Source of the DNA: Eledone cirrhosa
Lineage: Eukaryota; Mollusca; Cephalopoda; Octopoda; Eledonidae
DNA: 64,000 nt
Assembly: GCA_964016885.1 (NCBI GenBank)
Contig: OZ024741.1
Coordinates: 26,450,435 to 26,514,434, forward strand
Reading direction: 5' to 3'
The first letter of the stretch is position 1. Every line of letters starts with the position of its first letter. Under the pieces are notes generated by a model, which had not been told where the DNA came from, ran no database searches, and saw nothing but the letters and a program-made list of their open reading frames with translations. Positions 39,201 through 53,900 of the stretch are shown one piece after another. Position numbers and translations under genes: made by a program.

Positions 39201-41836
39201 AACACGGTAAAAACCTCCCAGTCCACACTGTAAACGTGGTTGGTGTTAGGAAGGGCATCCAGCCGTAGAAAACCCGCCAGACAGTCCTGAGCAAGACAAC
39301 CAATCTTGCCTCAAATGGGACAATTCCCGTCTAAACCCATACTAGCGTGGAAGATAGACGTTAAAGGATGATGATGATGATGATATATACACCTTTGGAT
39401 TGTGTGTTTTTATTGTCGTGACACCTACACGACCTCAAAACCACTGTTTTGTAGAGAACCTTACTTCCGTTTTCAAATATATATATATATAATAATAATA
39501 GTAAAAAATAGGTTTTACTCATTTAGCAGGTGTATCTTAGCTCAATGCTATGATAATTGAAACAACAGAGCCAATATATAATTGTAATGTAGTTACTAAC
39601 CAAATTTAAAAGTTTAACCCTTTAGCATTTATATTACTCTATATATACTATTGTATTTTCACTGTAAAGGCTTTATGTTACATAATTATCTCACATAATA
39701 TCAATGCTACGAGATTTTGATGTTATTTATTTTGAGAACAATACTTTAACATCAGTATGAGCAACCAGTTATGGCCGGTTTGAACAGAAAGAAGTGAGAG
39801 AATTCTGGCCAGATACGGCCGGTTTAAATGCTAAAGGGTTAAGATATTTAATTACTGACAATTGTTTCTTTCTATAAGAATGTACATTTAACAGCAAATT
39901 ATTTCATTCAACAATCTGCTGTTAGTACAAACCCCAGGAGTCATCAGAGTTTGTTAAAATCATAAACGATTAATAAAATACCACGACAAATTACTCAAAA
40001 ATAGAGGCATATCATCATCATCATCATTTCATTTTACGTCCGCTTTTTCCCTGCTTGCAAGGGTGGGACGGGAACTGATTCTGGCTTGATTTCTACAGCT
40101 GGATGCCCTTCCTAACACCAACCTCATTTACAGTGAGTGCTGGGTGCTTTTTTGCCGTGGAATGATATGGACCCCAGTCCCTATCATCTCATTTTTACAG
40201 CTGAGTAAACTGGAGCAATGAGAAATAAAGTGTCTTGCTCAAGGAAACAACACATCACCCGGTCTGAGAATTGAACTCACAACCTTTTGATTGCAAGGCC
40301 AATGCTCTAACCACTAAGCCATGTGCCTCCATGCATATATATGTATATATATATATATTATTCAAAATGTTAAATGAAAAATATTCTCATAATCAAAATA
40401 TATATTTTATTATACATATTTCAAAGGTACAATGGTGTTTAAGTACGTTTTCATCAGATAAAATATATGATTTGATACGAGACATACCGCTACGGTTTTG
40501 ATTATTCAATTCCAGTATTGGCAATACCGGAATTGAATAATCAAAACCGTAGCGGTATGTCACATATCAAATCATATATTTTGTCTGATGAAAACATACT
40601 TAAACCTTTGAAATATGTATAATAAAATATATATTTTGATTATGAGAATATTTTTCATTTATTAACATTTTGAATAATATTAAAAACTCCAGGAAATTCC
40701 ACTGTTGAGTGCTTCTAATCTATTGTAATATTGTATTCATTGAGTAATCAACGAACCATATTAATCTTTGGTTATATATATATATATATCATATAATATT
40801 ATATTATGTGGAATAGAGATGGCTACATGCACACACATAGAAACTTCTATATACACACACAGATACTTCCATATATAGAAATGCAGACACAGTGACACAT
40901 TTAGAATTAATCATTTCCCCTCCCCTCTTTTTCCTCCTCCTCACCTCTCCATATTTTCTTTGTTATTTAATTTAAAACAGAAAAGACAAAACATCTTGTA
41001 TATTCTTATTTTTTCTCCCCGCCACCCATCATTTCATCATCATGTAGACATTTTTATTTTTATCTTCTAAACTTGTTTTAATAAATATCTGCCCCCACCC
41101 CACCCCCACGTGCAATCGAAAGGTTGTGAGTTCAAATCTCAGACCGGGTGATGTGTTGTTTCCTTGAGCAAGACACTTTATTTCACATTGCTCCAGTTTA
41201 CTCAGCTGTAGAAATGAGATGATAGGACTGGAGTCCCTATCATTCCACTGCAAAGTGGTGGTCGTTGGGGTGCCACGGCTAAAAAGCACCCAGCCCACAC
41301 TGTAAAGTGGATGTGTAGGTGCCACGGAAAAAAAGTACCCAGCACTCACTGTAAAGTGGATGTGTAGGTGCCACGGAAAAAAAGTACCCAGCACTCACTG
41401 TAAAGTGGATGTGTAGGTGCCACGGAAAAAAAGTACCCAGCACTCACTGTAAATGAGGTTGGTGTTAGGAAGGGCATCCAGCTGTAGAAGTCAAGCCAGA
41501 ATCAGTTCCCGTCCCACCCTTGCAAGCAGGGAAAAGTGGACGTAAAATGATGATGATGATACACACACAAACATATATATAAACACACACACACACACAT
41601 ATATATATCGTCGTCAAGGGCAGTGAATTGGCAGTATTGGTAGAGGGTCGGACGCCATGCTTTGATGCATAGAGTTACGGCCCTTGCCATTCTGAGTTCA
41701 AATCCCGCCGAGGTTAACTTTGCCTTTCATCTTTACGGGGGTCGATAAAATAAAGTACCAGTAATGTACTGGGTGTTTGCTGGCCGTGTGCCAATAGTAG
41801 AAACAATTATTGTTTTTATGTCCACTTTAAAAATGA

Positions 41837-41900
<64 letters not shown>

Positions 41901-44900
41901 AAAATAATCCTTTTACCTCTATTAATATAGTTTTAGGTCGATAGTGTCTAAGTAATTAGAACTTCTAATTATGGATATTTTTATTACTGAATTAAGCTTC
42001 CATAATTTTTATTTTGTTTTTCTAATAGATTCTATTAATGTTATTCTTATAATTGTTGTTACTTCAATAAGTATCATTAAACTTATAAATTCTAGTTGTA
42101 TTCCTATAACAATATTTTAGTGTGTAGTACACGTGTATTAGAGTGTAAAAGTAAAGTAAAGTAATTTTTAGTCACTGCATGTTATATCTTTATTACTTTA
42201 ATTCTGTTTTTAGTTTTCCATAAAGTTTTAATGTATTCCCAACTGTATTGTAAATTTGTTTGTTTTCAGAATGGAGATGTTCAGTCATGTGTTTGGTAAA
42301 TAATGTTATGTTATTTATGTTGTTTAATAGATTCTGACGAAATCAATAGAGAAAAAATGGAATTTCTTACTGCATTGACAGAAACGTTTGTAAATCAATT
42401 AAATAATTTAATTTAATCCTGGTTATTCTTCTTCATTATATATATATATCCTGCGTGTGGCTTTATGGTTAGGGTATTTGGCTCATGATTGAAAGGTTAG
42501 GAGTTCAATTACAGGTGGCACATTGTGTCCGTGAGCAAGACACTTTATTTCATGGTGCTCCAGTTCACTCAGCTGTACCTGTAAATTCAAAGGGACAGCC
42601 ATCTCACATTGTGTGTCATGCTGAATCTCCCCGAGAACTATATTAAGGGTAAGCATGTTTGCGGAATGTTCAGCTAACTGCATCTAAATTTCACAAGGAG
42701 GCTGTTCTGTTGATCGTATCAACTGGAACACTTGTCATTGTAATCAACGGAGCATCACTAATTAATTAATATCTCCCAGATTTCAAATAATACTCAATAC
42801 TTATTAAATTTGACTAATTTATCTCCAGCAAAATTTTATTTTAACCCTTTAGCATTTACATTACTCTATATATCATCATCATCACTGTTTTACGTCCGTT
42901 CTTCCACACTAGCATGGGTTAGACGGGTTGTCCTGTTGTGGGTAATGTCCGGTCGGCTGACCTTCTCTTGCTCATACGGGAACTGATTATGGCTCGATTT
43001 CTACAGCTGGATGCCCTTCCTAACACCAACCTCATTTACAGTGAGTGCTGGGTGCTTTTTTTCCAAGGCGCCTACACGTCCACTTTACAATGTGGGCTGG
43101 GTGCTTTTTTGCCATGGCCCTCCACGACCACTTTGCAGTGGAATGATAGGGACCCCAGTCCTATCATCTTATTTCTATAGCTGAGCAAACTGGAGCAATG
43201 TGAAATAAAGTGTCTTGCTCAAAGAAACAACACATCACCCGGTCCGAGAATTGAACTCACAACCTTTCGATTGCACGCCCAATGCTCTAACCACTAAGCC
43301 ATGTGCCTTCACTATTGTATTTTCATCGTAAAGGCTTTACCTCAGATAATATCTCACATAATGTCAAATCTATGAGAATCTGATATTATTTATTTTGCAA
43401 ACAATACATTAGTATGAGTGGCCAGGTATAGCCAGTTTGAACAAAAAGAGGTGAGAGAATTCTGGCCGGATACAGCCGGTTTAAATGCTAAAGGGTTAAG
43501 TGGTAGCATTCCTGTGACAATTTTTTTAGACTTTAAAAAACATTATACATGACAAAAAAAGTATATTACAAGAAATCCCATATGTTATAAAATAAATAGG
43601 ATGGGTTGGGGTCTCAATATGTAAACTAAACGACTAATTCTGGTTTATAAAAAAATCAACGGAGACAAACTAGAAAAATTTCTGATTTTCCAACCCCTCT
43701 TTATTATTTGGGACCCGAGAGTAGGTACTTTGAACCATTTAACCAAGAGACCATGACAACATTAACAAAATTAATAATAATCGTAATAACAAGAATATTA
43801 AAGAGAAAAGACATACCTGTGATCTTTTGGAATGTTGGTAATACGGCACTCTAGACTCATGTCATAAATTTTGACACCCTGGGTGGGGAAAGAAAATAGA
43901 AAGTGAGTGAGGAGGGATCATATGTATTTCTTTATCTCAATCCTTCCCCCACCCTTATCCACTTCATCATGAGACACCTCTCCCTTCACATTCATTATCA
44001 TGAATATCATCATCATCGTCATTTTAACGTCTTCTTTTCCCTGCCAGCAAGAATTGGACAGGTCAGTACTGAAGCCAAGCCAGTGATCTCCCAGATGGGC
44101 TATAGATCTGCATCTTGCTTATGTATAGTCTCATTCATCAATAAACAATCAGAACGTTTAACTTTAATATTTAAATCATCAATCAATGTTTTAACTATTG
44201 TTATATTAGGGGATGGTCATGTTGCCAATATTAACAATAGAAAGAAACACACACCATATAATTTTCACTTTATTGTTTTAACTCCATGTATTCTAGTGTA
44301 GGTTTGATGGATTTTAACATTATCATTATTATGTTGGACATATTATCACAGACTAACCAGTACTCAAGTGGAGCCTCTGACCTCCTGGTGGGCTAGGGGC
44401 TCAACATATGATCCTATACTCTACTCTTTTATAATGGAAAGTTGTCATGTTCTTAGCATAGCTGAAGAGTCTTTCCAATCTTATGTTTGGTAGGTTTTCC
44501 TACAGTGGGATGTTCTTATTACCAACCGTTTACTTTTGTAAAATTTATAATGCAAATGTTTCCCTGCCAAACCTCAAAGGGTTCTTGTAGTTGTTATTTA
44601 GCCCCAGGTCAATCCAGCCCTATGATCAAAAGTATCCCAGCTATGACCACCCCATCTTTTTAAGTGGTATGTCTAACACTAAATTATCTAATATTTCCTT
44701 TCCTCATTTTAATATGGTAGGAGAGAAATCTAAGTACTATGTCTAACAAGTAGACCAACCATGTAGAGGTTCTCTTGTAGACTATTATCAGCTGGTGTTT
44801 AGCCATGGTTTCATGGCCTCAACCTCAATTGCAGGCATATCACTGTCTGGACAACATTGTTATCAACATCATTTTTATGACATTTTTCTTTTCCATGTTA

Positions 44901-47900
44901 GTATGGGTTGAACTAGACACCTTCAAAGAGTGTTTCTACAGCCCGATGCCTTTTCTGATGTGAACCAATCTTTGTCAAAACTGTATGCTGTGAGAGAGAA
45001 CGTTATATAATTTCCCAAAACAGTGTGGAACTCATAAATATATTTTTCAGAGACTAACCACCCACATAATTTTAATAAAGCATTATATGAAACAACATTT
45101 TTTTTAGAGAGAAAATCTACTCATATATTTATTTTAAAAAATTGATTAAATTTTATTAACTCCTTCATTGCAATATTTTTAATGAAAGATGCTGCTTATG
45201 ATTTTAAAAATAATAAAAAATTTGGAGAGATTTAGTAATATAACTTTCCCATTATTAAGCTGGTGTTTGGAACACAAAGGTTCTTACCTATAATTGTGTT
45301 GGTAGGTTTTAGATATTTATAGACACTTTAAAGTAAACAGTTTTGTATAATAGATACAATCAAGAAGAGTTTTCAGGTGGCTTGTTATCAAAAGTTTTAA
45401 AAGGCACCTTATTGGGAGGAACCCCAGAATTTTTTTATGGAAGCCACTTTGGGAACTAGTAAATTAGAGAAATCATCATCATTGTTTAACATCTATCTTC
45501 CACACTATATGGATACACAGGGTGTCTCCAAAAAATGTATACACACTTTGATTACCTGTACAGGCAATATTTATTAGAATGCTGTTGGAGTGTGTATACA
45601 ATTTTTGGGACACACTGTATGTATATGTGCATATATATATTATATATCATCATCATTGTTTTTTACATCAACGCGATAATGATGATGATGATATATATAA
45701 ATTTTTAAAAATGTTTCTTCCAAAATTTTACTTACCTTATCATTAGCCCAGGCTATGAGGAAAGATTTCCATTTAATGTTACGGATTGGACCTTCACCTT
45801 TGTGTAAGACATAATTCTTATAACGACCAAGGAAATTTTTTTCTCCAAGAACAAGCTGAAATGATTAGAACATAATAGAATATATATACATGGTGGCTTT
45901 TGTGAAATTGTTCTACAGCCAGACACATCTCTAAAACTGTCAAGAAGGCCGAGGGTGTTTTAGCATCACTCAGCAAGACCTTTGTCAGCCGCTCTCCAGC
46001 TATCTATTTAAAGCTGTACATAGCTATGGTGCGGCCACACTTAGAATTTGCATCACCAGTCTGGAACCCCTATCTTGCTCAGAACATTGACCGCCTGGAA
46101 ACTGTTCAGAGACGTGCAACCAAGCGAATACCCTCCATCAGGCATCTACCATACTCTGAACTCCTTGCTTCCCTGGGCATGGATACATTGAAGCTCCGAC
46201 GTCTGGCAACTGACTTGGTAAACACCCATAAAATTATTAACCATCTTGCCAACAACAACCCTGAGTACCTTTTTGATTTCCATGTGTCTAACACACGTGG
46301 GCATGCCTACAAAGTCAGAAAACAGCACAGCTCCCATGACTTTCGGAAACATCTTTTCACGCTCAGAGTTGCTGAAGCATGGAACAAACTACCTGCATCA
46401 GTTGTTAGCTGTCGAGACACTGCATCCTTTAAAACCTCCATGCTTCCTGAGATTCTCCAACACTGCACCTGATATCCCCACTCCATACACATACACACAT
46501 CTATATCATGACTCATACACTATTCACTTCCCTGACATTTGTATATTATTCTATGTACTATACATGCACCTTTGATGAGTTGTAGTGCACCTGAGCACTG
46601 TACACAATAATTTCATTATTATTTATTATTATATGTATATGTGTGTGTGTATATATATATATATATATAATACAGAAAGGAAGAGAGATAAAAAACATGC
46701 ATAGTCACTTGTTAGACATTAGCATATGACAGGCTTCTGCACAGTTTCTGTCAGCCAAATTTATTCACAAGGCATTGGCTACCTTGAAGCGATAGGAAAA
46801 GATACTTGCCGAAAGGGCCACACAATGAAATTAAACTTGAAAGCATATGACTGCGAAGTGAACTTTTTAATCACATGACCATCAAAGATGTGACTGTTCC
46901 ACACATTATTTTAAAACTATCCTATATCACAAAGAGTTGAATAAGGAGTTCAACTACTTATCGAAATGTAGATAGTTTGACCATACCAGTTATATACTGA
47001 TATAGGCATACAAACTATATGACAGCAACAGATAGGAGCAGAACAAAATAGGAAAAAAACAAATTATTTCCTGAGAACTCATTTATGCTAACATCTACAT
47101 TTCAATGTCATACATACATCACAAATTATATATTCTTTTAAACATACACACATGTATACACACATATATACACGTTTTATACTTCTTTATATTCAATGTC
47201 TCATGTTTCACTGCCGTACATTTAACCTTTTCATATGAAATTGCCTGAAACTGTCCTCAATCTACAATAAAAAGTTTTGTCTATTTTAAAATGTCCATAT
47301 TCTATTTACAAAAAATTCCAACCATAAATTTATGCAAGAACCTTTATTAAGTTATGCATCAAACACAAACTTAATGAAAAGGTTTGGTATATTATTTCCC
47401 ATGTGCACGGGTTGAGGCATACATCTAGTATGCACCACCTTCTCTTCCATCATCCCAGCCATACACATCCCACGTCCTAACACCCAATCCATCTAGATCT
47501 ACCTCCCCAAACCAAGTCCCCAGTCCACACTGTAAAGTGGTCATGTAGGTGTCATAACAAAAAGTACCCAGTCCACATGGTAAAGTGGTTGTGTAGGTGT
47601 CGTGACAAAAATCTCCCAGCTTACACTGTAAGTGGTTGTGTAGGTGCCACAACAAAAAGCACACAGTACTCACTGTAAATGAGGTTGGTGTTAGGAAGAG
47701 CATCCAGCTGTAGAAACCAAATCAAAAAACAGTTCTGTATAAGCAAGACACAGTCATCCAACTTGGCTTGTCACACAATGGGACAACTCTTCTAACCCAT
47801 GCTAGCATGGAAAATGGACGTTAAACAGTGATGATGCTGATGACAAACACTTTAACATACTGTTTTGTAACATAGAACCAGTTTCAGCCAGTTTTGTATG

Positions 47901-50900
47901 AAAAGGGATCACAACAAAGACTCATCACTAAAATTCTACACTGCATTTGGAATTGGAAACTGAGGAATTCTCAAGACTAGAGAATTGCTGTAAATATATT
48001 TGATTGGAATTGAGGGGTGAGATATAGAGAAATAGATGGAACAGAGATGATGATGATAATGATGCAGGGTGGTGATGATGACTACAGAAGATGGTGATGG
48101 TGATGATGACAACAGAAGATAAATATGGTGATGTTGATAATGGTTATCATGACAATGGTAGCTATGATGATGATGATGGTAGCAATGATGAAAACAGAAT
48201 ATCATGATGATGATAGTGAGATGATGATGATAGTGTTCCTGACAATGATGATGATGATAATGATGATGACAATAATAGTGATGAGGGTAATGACAATGAT
48301 GATGATGGCAGCAATGATGATAGTGATAGTCATGATGATGATGATGATGGTAGCAATGATGATAGTGATAGTCATGATGATGATAGTGATAATGATGATG
48401 TTGGTGATAATGATGATGATGGTGGTAACAATGAAGATGACAAAAGAATGGAAGAAGAAAACAAAAAACAACCAAAAACCAAAAAAGAAAAAAAAAAGAA
48501 AAAAAAATGAAATCAAAACCCAGCAAAGAAAGATGTTGCATGTTGTAAAAGGCAAGTGTTGTCTAGCTTGTTGCACTGTTGCAGGCAGAGTGCACACTGC
48601 AGCGGTGGTGGTGTAATAACAGAGAAGATATTGGAGAGTTAGCGCTAACTTTACAATTTTTGTTGATAGTAAGCTGAACAGAAACAATCTGACTGTTATT
48701 GATTTTAAAATGACTAAGTATTGAAAACAGCAGCCAACCACCACCACTATAGCTACTACTACCACCACCACTATAGCTACTACTACCACCACTATAGCTA
48801 CTACTACCACCACCACCACTATAGCTACTACTACCACCACCACTATAGCTACAACTACCACCACTATAGCTACTACTACTACCACCACTATAGCTACAAC
48901 TACCACCACTATAGCTACTACTACCACCACTATAGCTACTACTACCACCACCACTATAGCTACTACTACCACCACCACTATAGCTACTACTACCACCACT
49001 ATAGCTACTACTACCACCACCACCACTATAGCTACTACTACCACCACCACTATAGCTACAACTACCACCACTATAGCTACTACTACTACCACCACTATAG
49101 CTACAACTACCACCACTATAGCTACTACTACCACCACTATAGCTACTACTACCACCACCACTATAGCTACTACTACCACCACCACTATAGCTACTACTAC
49201 CACCACTATAGCTACTACTACCACCACCACCACTATAGCTACTACTACCACCACCACTATAGCTACAACTACCACCACTATAGCTACTACTACTACCACC
49301 ACTATAGCTACAACTACCACCACTATAGCTACTACTACCACCACTATAGCTACTACTACCACCACCACTATAGCTACTACTACCACCACCACTATAGCTA
49401 CTACTACCACCACTATAGCTACTACTACCACCACTATAGCTACTACTACCACCACCACTATAGCTACTACTACTACCACCACTATAGCTACAACTACCAC
49501 CACTATAGCTACTACTACCACCACTATAGCTACTACTACCACCACCACTATAGCTACTACTACCACCACTATAGCTACTACTACCACCACCACTATAGCT
49601 ACTACTACCACCACTATAGCTACTACTACCACCACTATAGCTACTACTACCACCACCACTATAGCTACTACTACCACCACTATAGCTACTACTACCACCA
49701 CCACTATAGCTACTACTACCACCACTATAGCTACTACTACCACCACTATAGCTACTACTACCACCACCACTATAGCTACTACTACCACCACTATAGCTAC
49801 TACTACCACCACCACTATAGCTACTACTACCACCACTATAGCTACTACTACCACCACTATAGCTACTACTACCACCACCACTATAGCTACTACTACCACC
49901 ACTATAGCTACTACTACCACCGCCACTATAGCTACTACTACCACCACTATAGCTACTACTACCACCACCACCACTATAGCTACTACTACCACCACCACTA
50001 TAGCTAGTACTACCACCACCACTATAGCTAGTACTACCACCACCACTATAGCTACTACTACCACCACCACTATAGCTAGTACCACCACCACTATAGCTAC
50101 TACTACCACCACCACTACAGCTAGTACCACCACCACCAATACCACCACCACCACCACCACATACACTACAGCTACTACTAGTACCACCACCACCACCACC
50201 ACATACACCACACCTATTACTATTACTAGTACCACTACCACCGTCACCACATATACTACAACTACTACTATTATTAGTATCACTACTACCACCACCACCC
50301 CATATACTACTACTACTACTATTATTACTAGTACCACTACTACCACCACATACACTACATCTACTAATATTACTAGTACCACTACTACCACCACCACATT
50401 CACTACATCTACTACTATTACTAGTACCACTACTACCACCACCACATATACTACAACTACTACTATTACTATTACCACTACTACCACCACCACATATACT
50501 ACAACTACTACTATTACTGGTACCACCACTGCTACCACCACATACACTACAGCTACTACTACAACTAATACTACTGGTACTACCACTACCTATACAGAAC
50601 TGCTACTACTATCACCACTACCACATACACTACAACTATTACTGGTACCACCTCTATCACCACTACCACATACACTACAACTACTACTATTACTACTACC
50701 ACCACCACCTCATACACAACTACTATAACTACTACTACCACCTCTATTATACTGAGCTAGTACTACTACTATTGGAACTACTAGTGGTACCACTACCTTA
50801 TACACAACAACTACTACTACTACAATAATCATCTCTCCTACTACCTCCACCGCCAAAACAACCATCTCTACAACCACCACCACCACCACTACAACAACCA

Positions 50901-53900
50901 TCTCTACAACCACCACCACCACCACTACAACAACCATCTCTACAACCACCACCACCACCACTACAACAACCATCTCTACAACCACCACCACCACCACTAC
51001 AACAACCATCTCTACAACCACCACCACCACCACTACAACAACCATCTCTACAACCACCACCACCACCACCACTACAACAACCATCTCTACAACCACCACC
51101 ACCACCACTACAACAACCATCTCTACAACCACCACCACCACCACTACAACAACCATCTCTACAACCACCACCACCACCACTACAACAACCATCTCTACAA
51201 CCACCACCACCACCACTACAACAACCATCTCTAGAACCACCACCACCACCACTACAACAACCATCTCTACAACCACCACCACCACCACTACAACAACCAT
51301 CTCTACAACCACCACCACCACCACTACAACAACCATCTCTACAACCACCACCACCACCACTACAACAACCATCTCTACAACCACTACAACAACCATCTCT
51401 ACAACCACCACCACTACAACAACCACCACAACCACTACAACAACCATCTCTACAACCACCACCACAACCACCACAACCACTACAACAACCATCTCTACAA
51501 CCACCACCACAACCACCACAACCACTACAACAACCATCTCTACAACCACCACCACCACCACCACCACTACAACAACCATCTCTACAACCACCACCACTAC
51601 AACCACCACCACTACAACAACAATCTCTACAACCACCACAACCACTACAACAACAATCTCTACAACCACCATCTCTACAACCACCACCAGCACCACAACC
51701 ATTACCACCACTACAACCACCACCACCAAAACAACCATCTCTACAACTACCACCACCACCATCTCTACAATCACCACCACTACAACCATCTCCACTACCA
51801 TCACCACCACCAAAACAATAACTATCTCTACAACCACCACCATCAAAACAACCATCTCTACAACTACCACCACCGCCATCTCTACAACCACCACCACTAC
51901 AACCATATCCACAACCACTACTACCACCAAAACAACCATCTCTACAACCACCACCACCACTACAACCATCTCCACAACCACTACTACCACCAAAACAACC
52001 ACCACTACAACAACCATCTCTACCACCGCCACCAAAACCACCATCTCTACAACCACCACCACCACCACTACAACAACCATCTCTACAACCACCACCACTA
52101 CAACAACCATCTCTACCACCATCAAAACAACCATCTCTACAACCACCACCACCACCTCTACAACCACCACCACTATCTCTACAACCACCACCACCACCAC
52201 CTCTACAACCACCACCATTATCATTGGATTCAGGATAATATAAGATGATGGGCTTGATTCCTCAACTGGGTGAGGGTAGGGGCGCCATTGTCTTATTGAG
52301 TAAGATACTTCATTTCATGTTACTTTTCTTGACATGACTGGGGCTCCTATAATTAAAACATCCAAGATACCTCCTATGAGATGCAACCTCATAGAAGGCT
52401 TGTTAAACTGGCAAAGGTGTGAGTTGTCACATGATAGGACTGGGGCCTCACATCAAAACACTTGAGAGAGCTCCTATGAGATGCAACCTTCGAGGCCAGT
52501 TAAACTTACGAAGGTGTGAGCTGTAACAACATGATAGGACTGAGTCCTCATATCATTAAAACACCTGAGAAACATCCTATGAGATGCAACCTTGTAGGAA
52601 GCCAGTTAAACCAGCATAAGTGTGAGTTGTAAATTTCATTTCATTTCTGACAATATCCGTCTCTACTGCCATCACCCTCACCACTACTGCTACTACAACA
52701 TAACCATTACCCACATCTCTAACTATAGCTATCAGCCTCACCTCAACTTGTTGACCCCCTCACTTGTTAACCCCCTCAATCATGAATGATTATGGGTTTC
52801 CACATAGAAAGTTCCCATCCAAGGCACAAACCCAGGCAAGGTGTTTTTGTGGAAGACTAGCATCTGACCATACATACCAGTCTCTCCATGCCACCAATGA
52901 TGAAAGGCAAAGGTCAATACAGCTTGGCACCAGTGATGTCGCAATGTGAAATAAAGCAACATGAAATTTAGTGTCTTGCTGAAGGACATAATGCACTGCT
53001 TGGTCTGAGAATTGAACTGACAACCTCAAAATTGTGAACCAAATGCTTTAATCACTAAACCAGGTACTTTCACAACAAGCATCACTACCACTACCATTAG
53101 TACAATACCACCATCAACATCACTATGACTGGCACAATAGCCACCACCACCACCACTACCACTAGTACAATAAACACCACCACCAACACCACTGGTACAA
53201 TAACCACCACCACCTCCACTGGTACACTACCACCACCAACACCACTATCACTGGTACAATAGCCACCAGCACCACTACCACAATAAACACCGCCACAACC
53301 ACCATCAATACTACTGGTACAACAAGGACCACCAGAAACACCACAACTGGTACACTACCGCCACCACCACTGGTACAACAAGGACCACCAGCAACACAAC
53401 TGGTACAATAAGGACCACCAGAAACACCACAACTGGTACACTACCGCCACCACCACTGGTACAACAAGGACCACCAGCAACACAACTGGTACAACAAGGA
53501 CCACCAGCAACACCACAACTGGTACACTACTGCCACCACCACTGGTACAATAAGGACCACCAGCAACACCACAACTGGTACACTACTGCCACCACCACTG
53601 GTACAATAAGGACCACCAGCAACACCACAACTGGTACACTACCGCCACCACCACTGGTACAACAAGGACCACCAGCAACACCACAACTGGTACACTACCG
53701 CCACCACCACTGGTACAATAAGGACCACCAGCAACACCACAACTGGTACACTACCGCCACCACCACTGGTACAACAAGGACCACCAGCAACACCACAACT
53801 GGTACACTACCGCCACCACCACTGGTACAATAAGGACCACCAGCAACACCACAACTGGTACACTACCGCCACCACCACTGGTACAATAAGGACCACCAGC

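Noticed and set aside
43903..44301. 132-codon plus-strand frame
   Set aside because: It runs over intron and dispersed-repeat sequence, overlaps a (ATC)n tail and shows no recognisable domain.
46026..46472. Stand-alone 148-residue host gene
   Set aside because: It is the C-terminal piece of a non-LTR reverse transcriptase. The frame extends upstream past the ATG and lacks catalytic domains.
48202..50586. 794-codon Val/Ile-rich minus-strand frame as a membrane protein
   Set aside because: It is the reverse reading of ACC/ATAGCTACT microsatellites plus a GATGAT tract. No domain or signal sequence lies outside the repeats.
50710..52224. 504-codon Val-rich frame
   Set aside because: It is an artefact of the 33-bp ACC-rich minisatellite.
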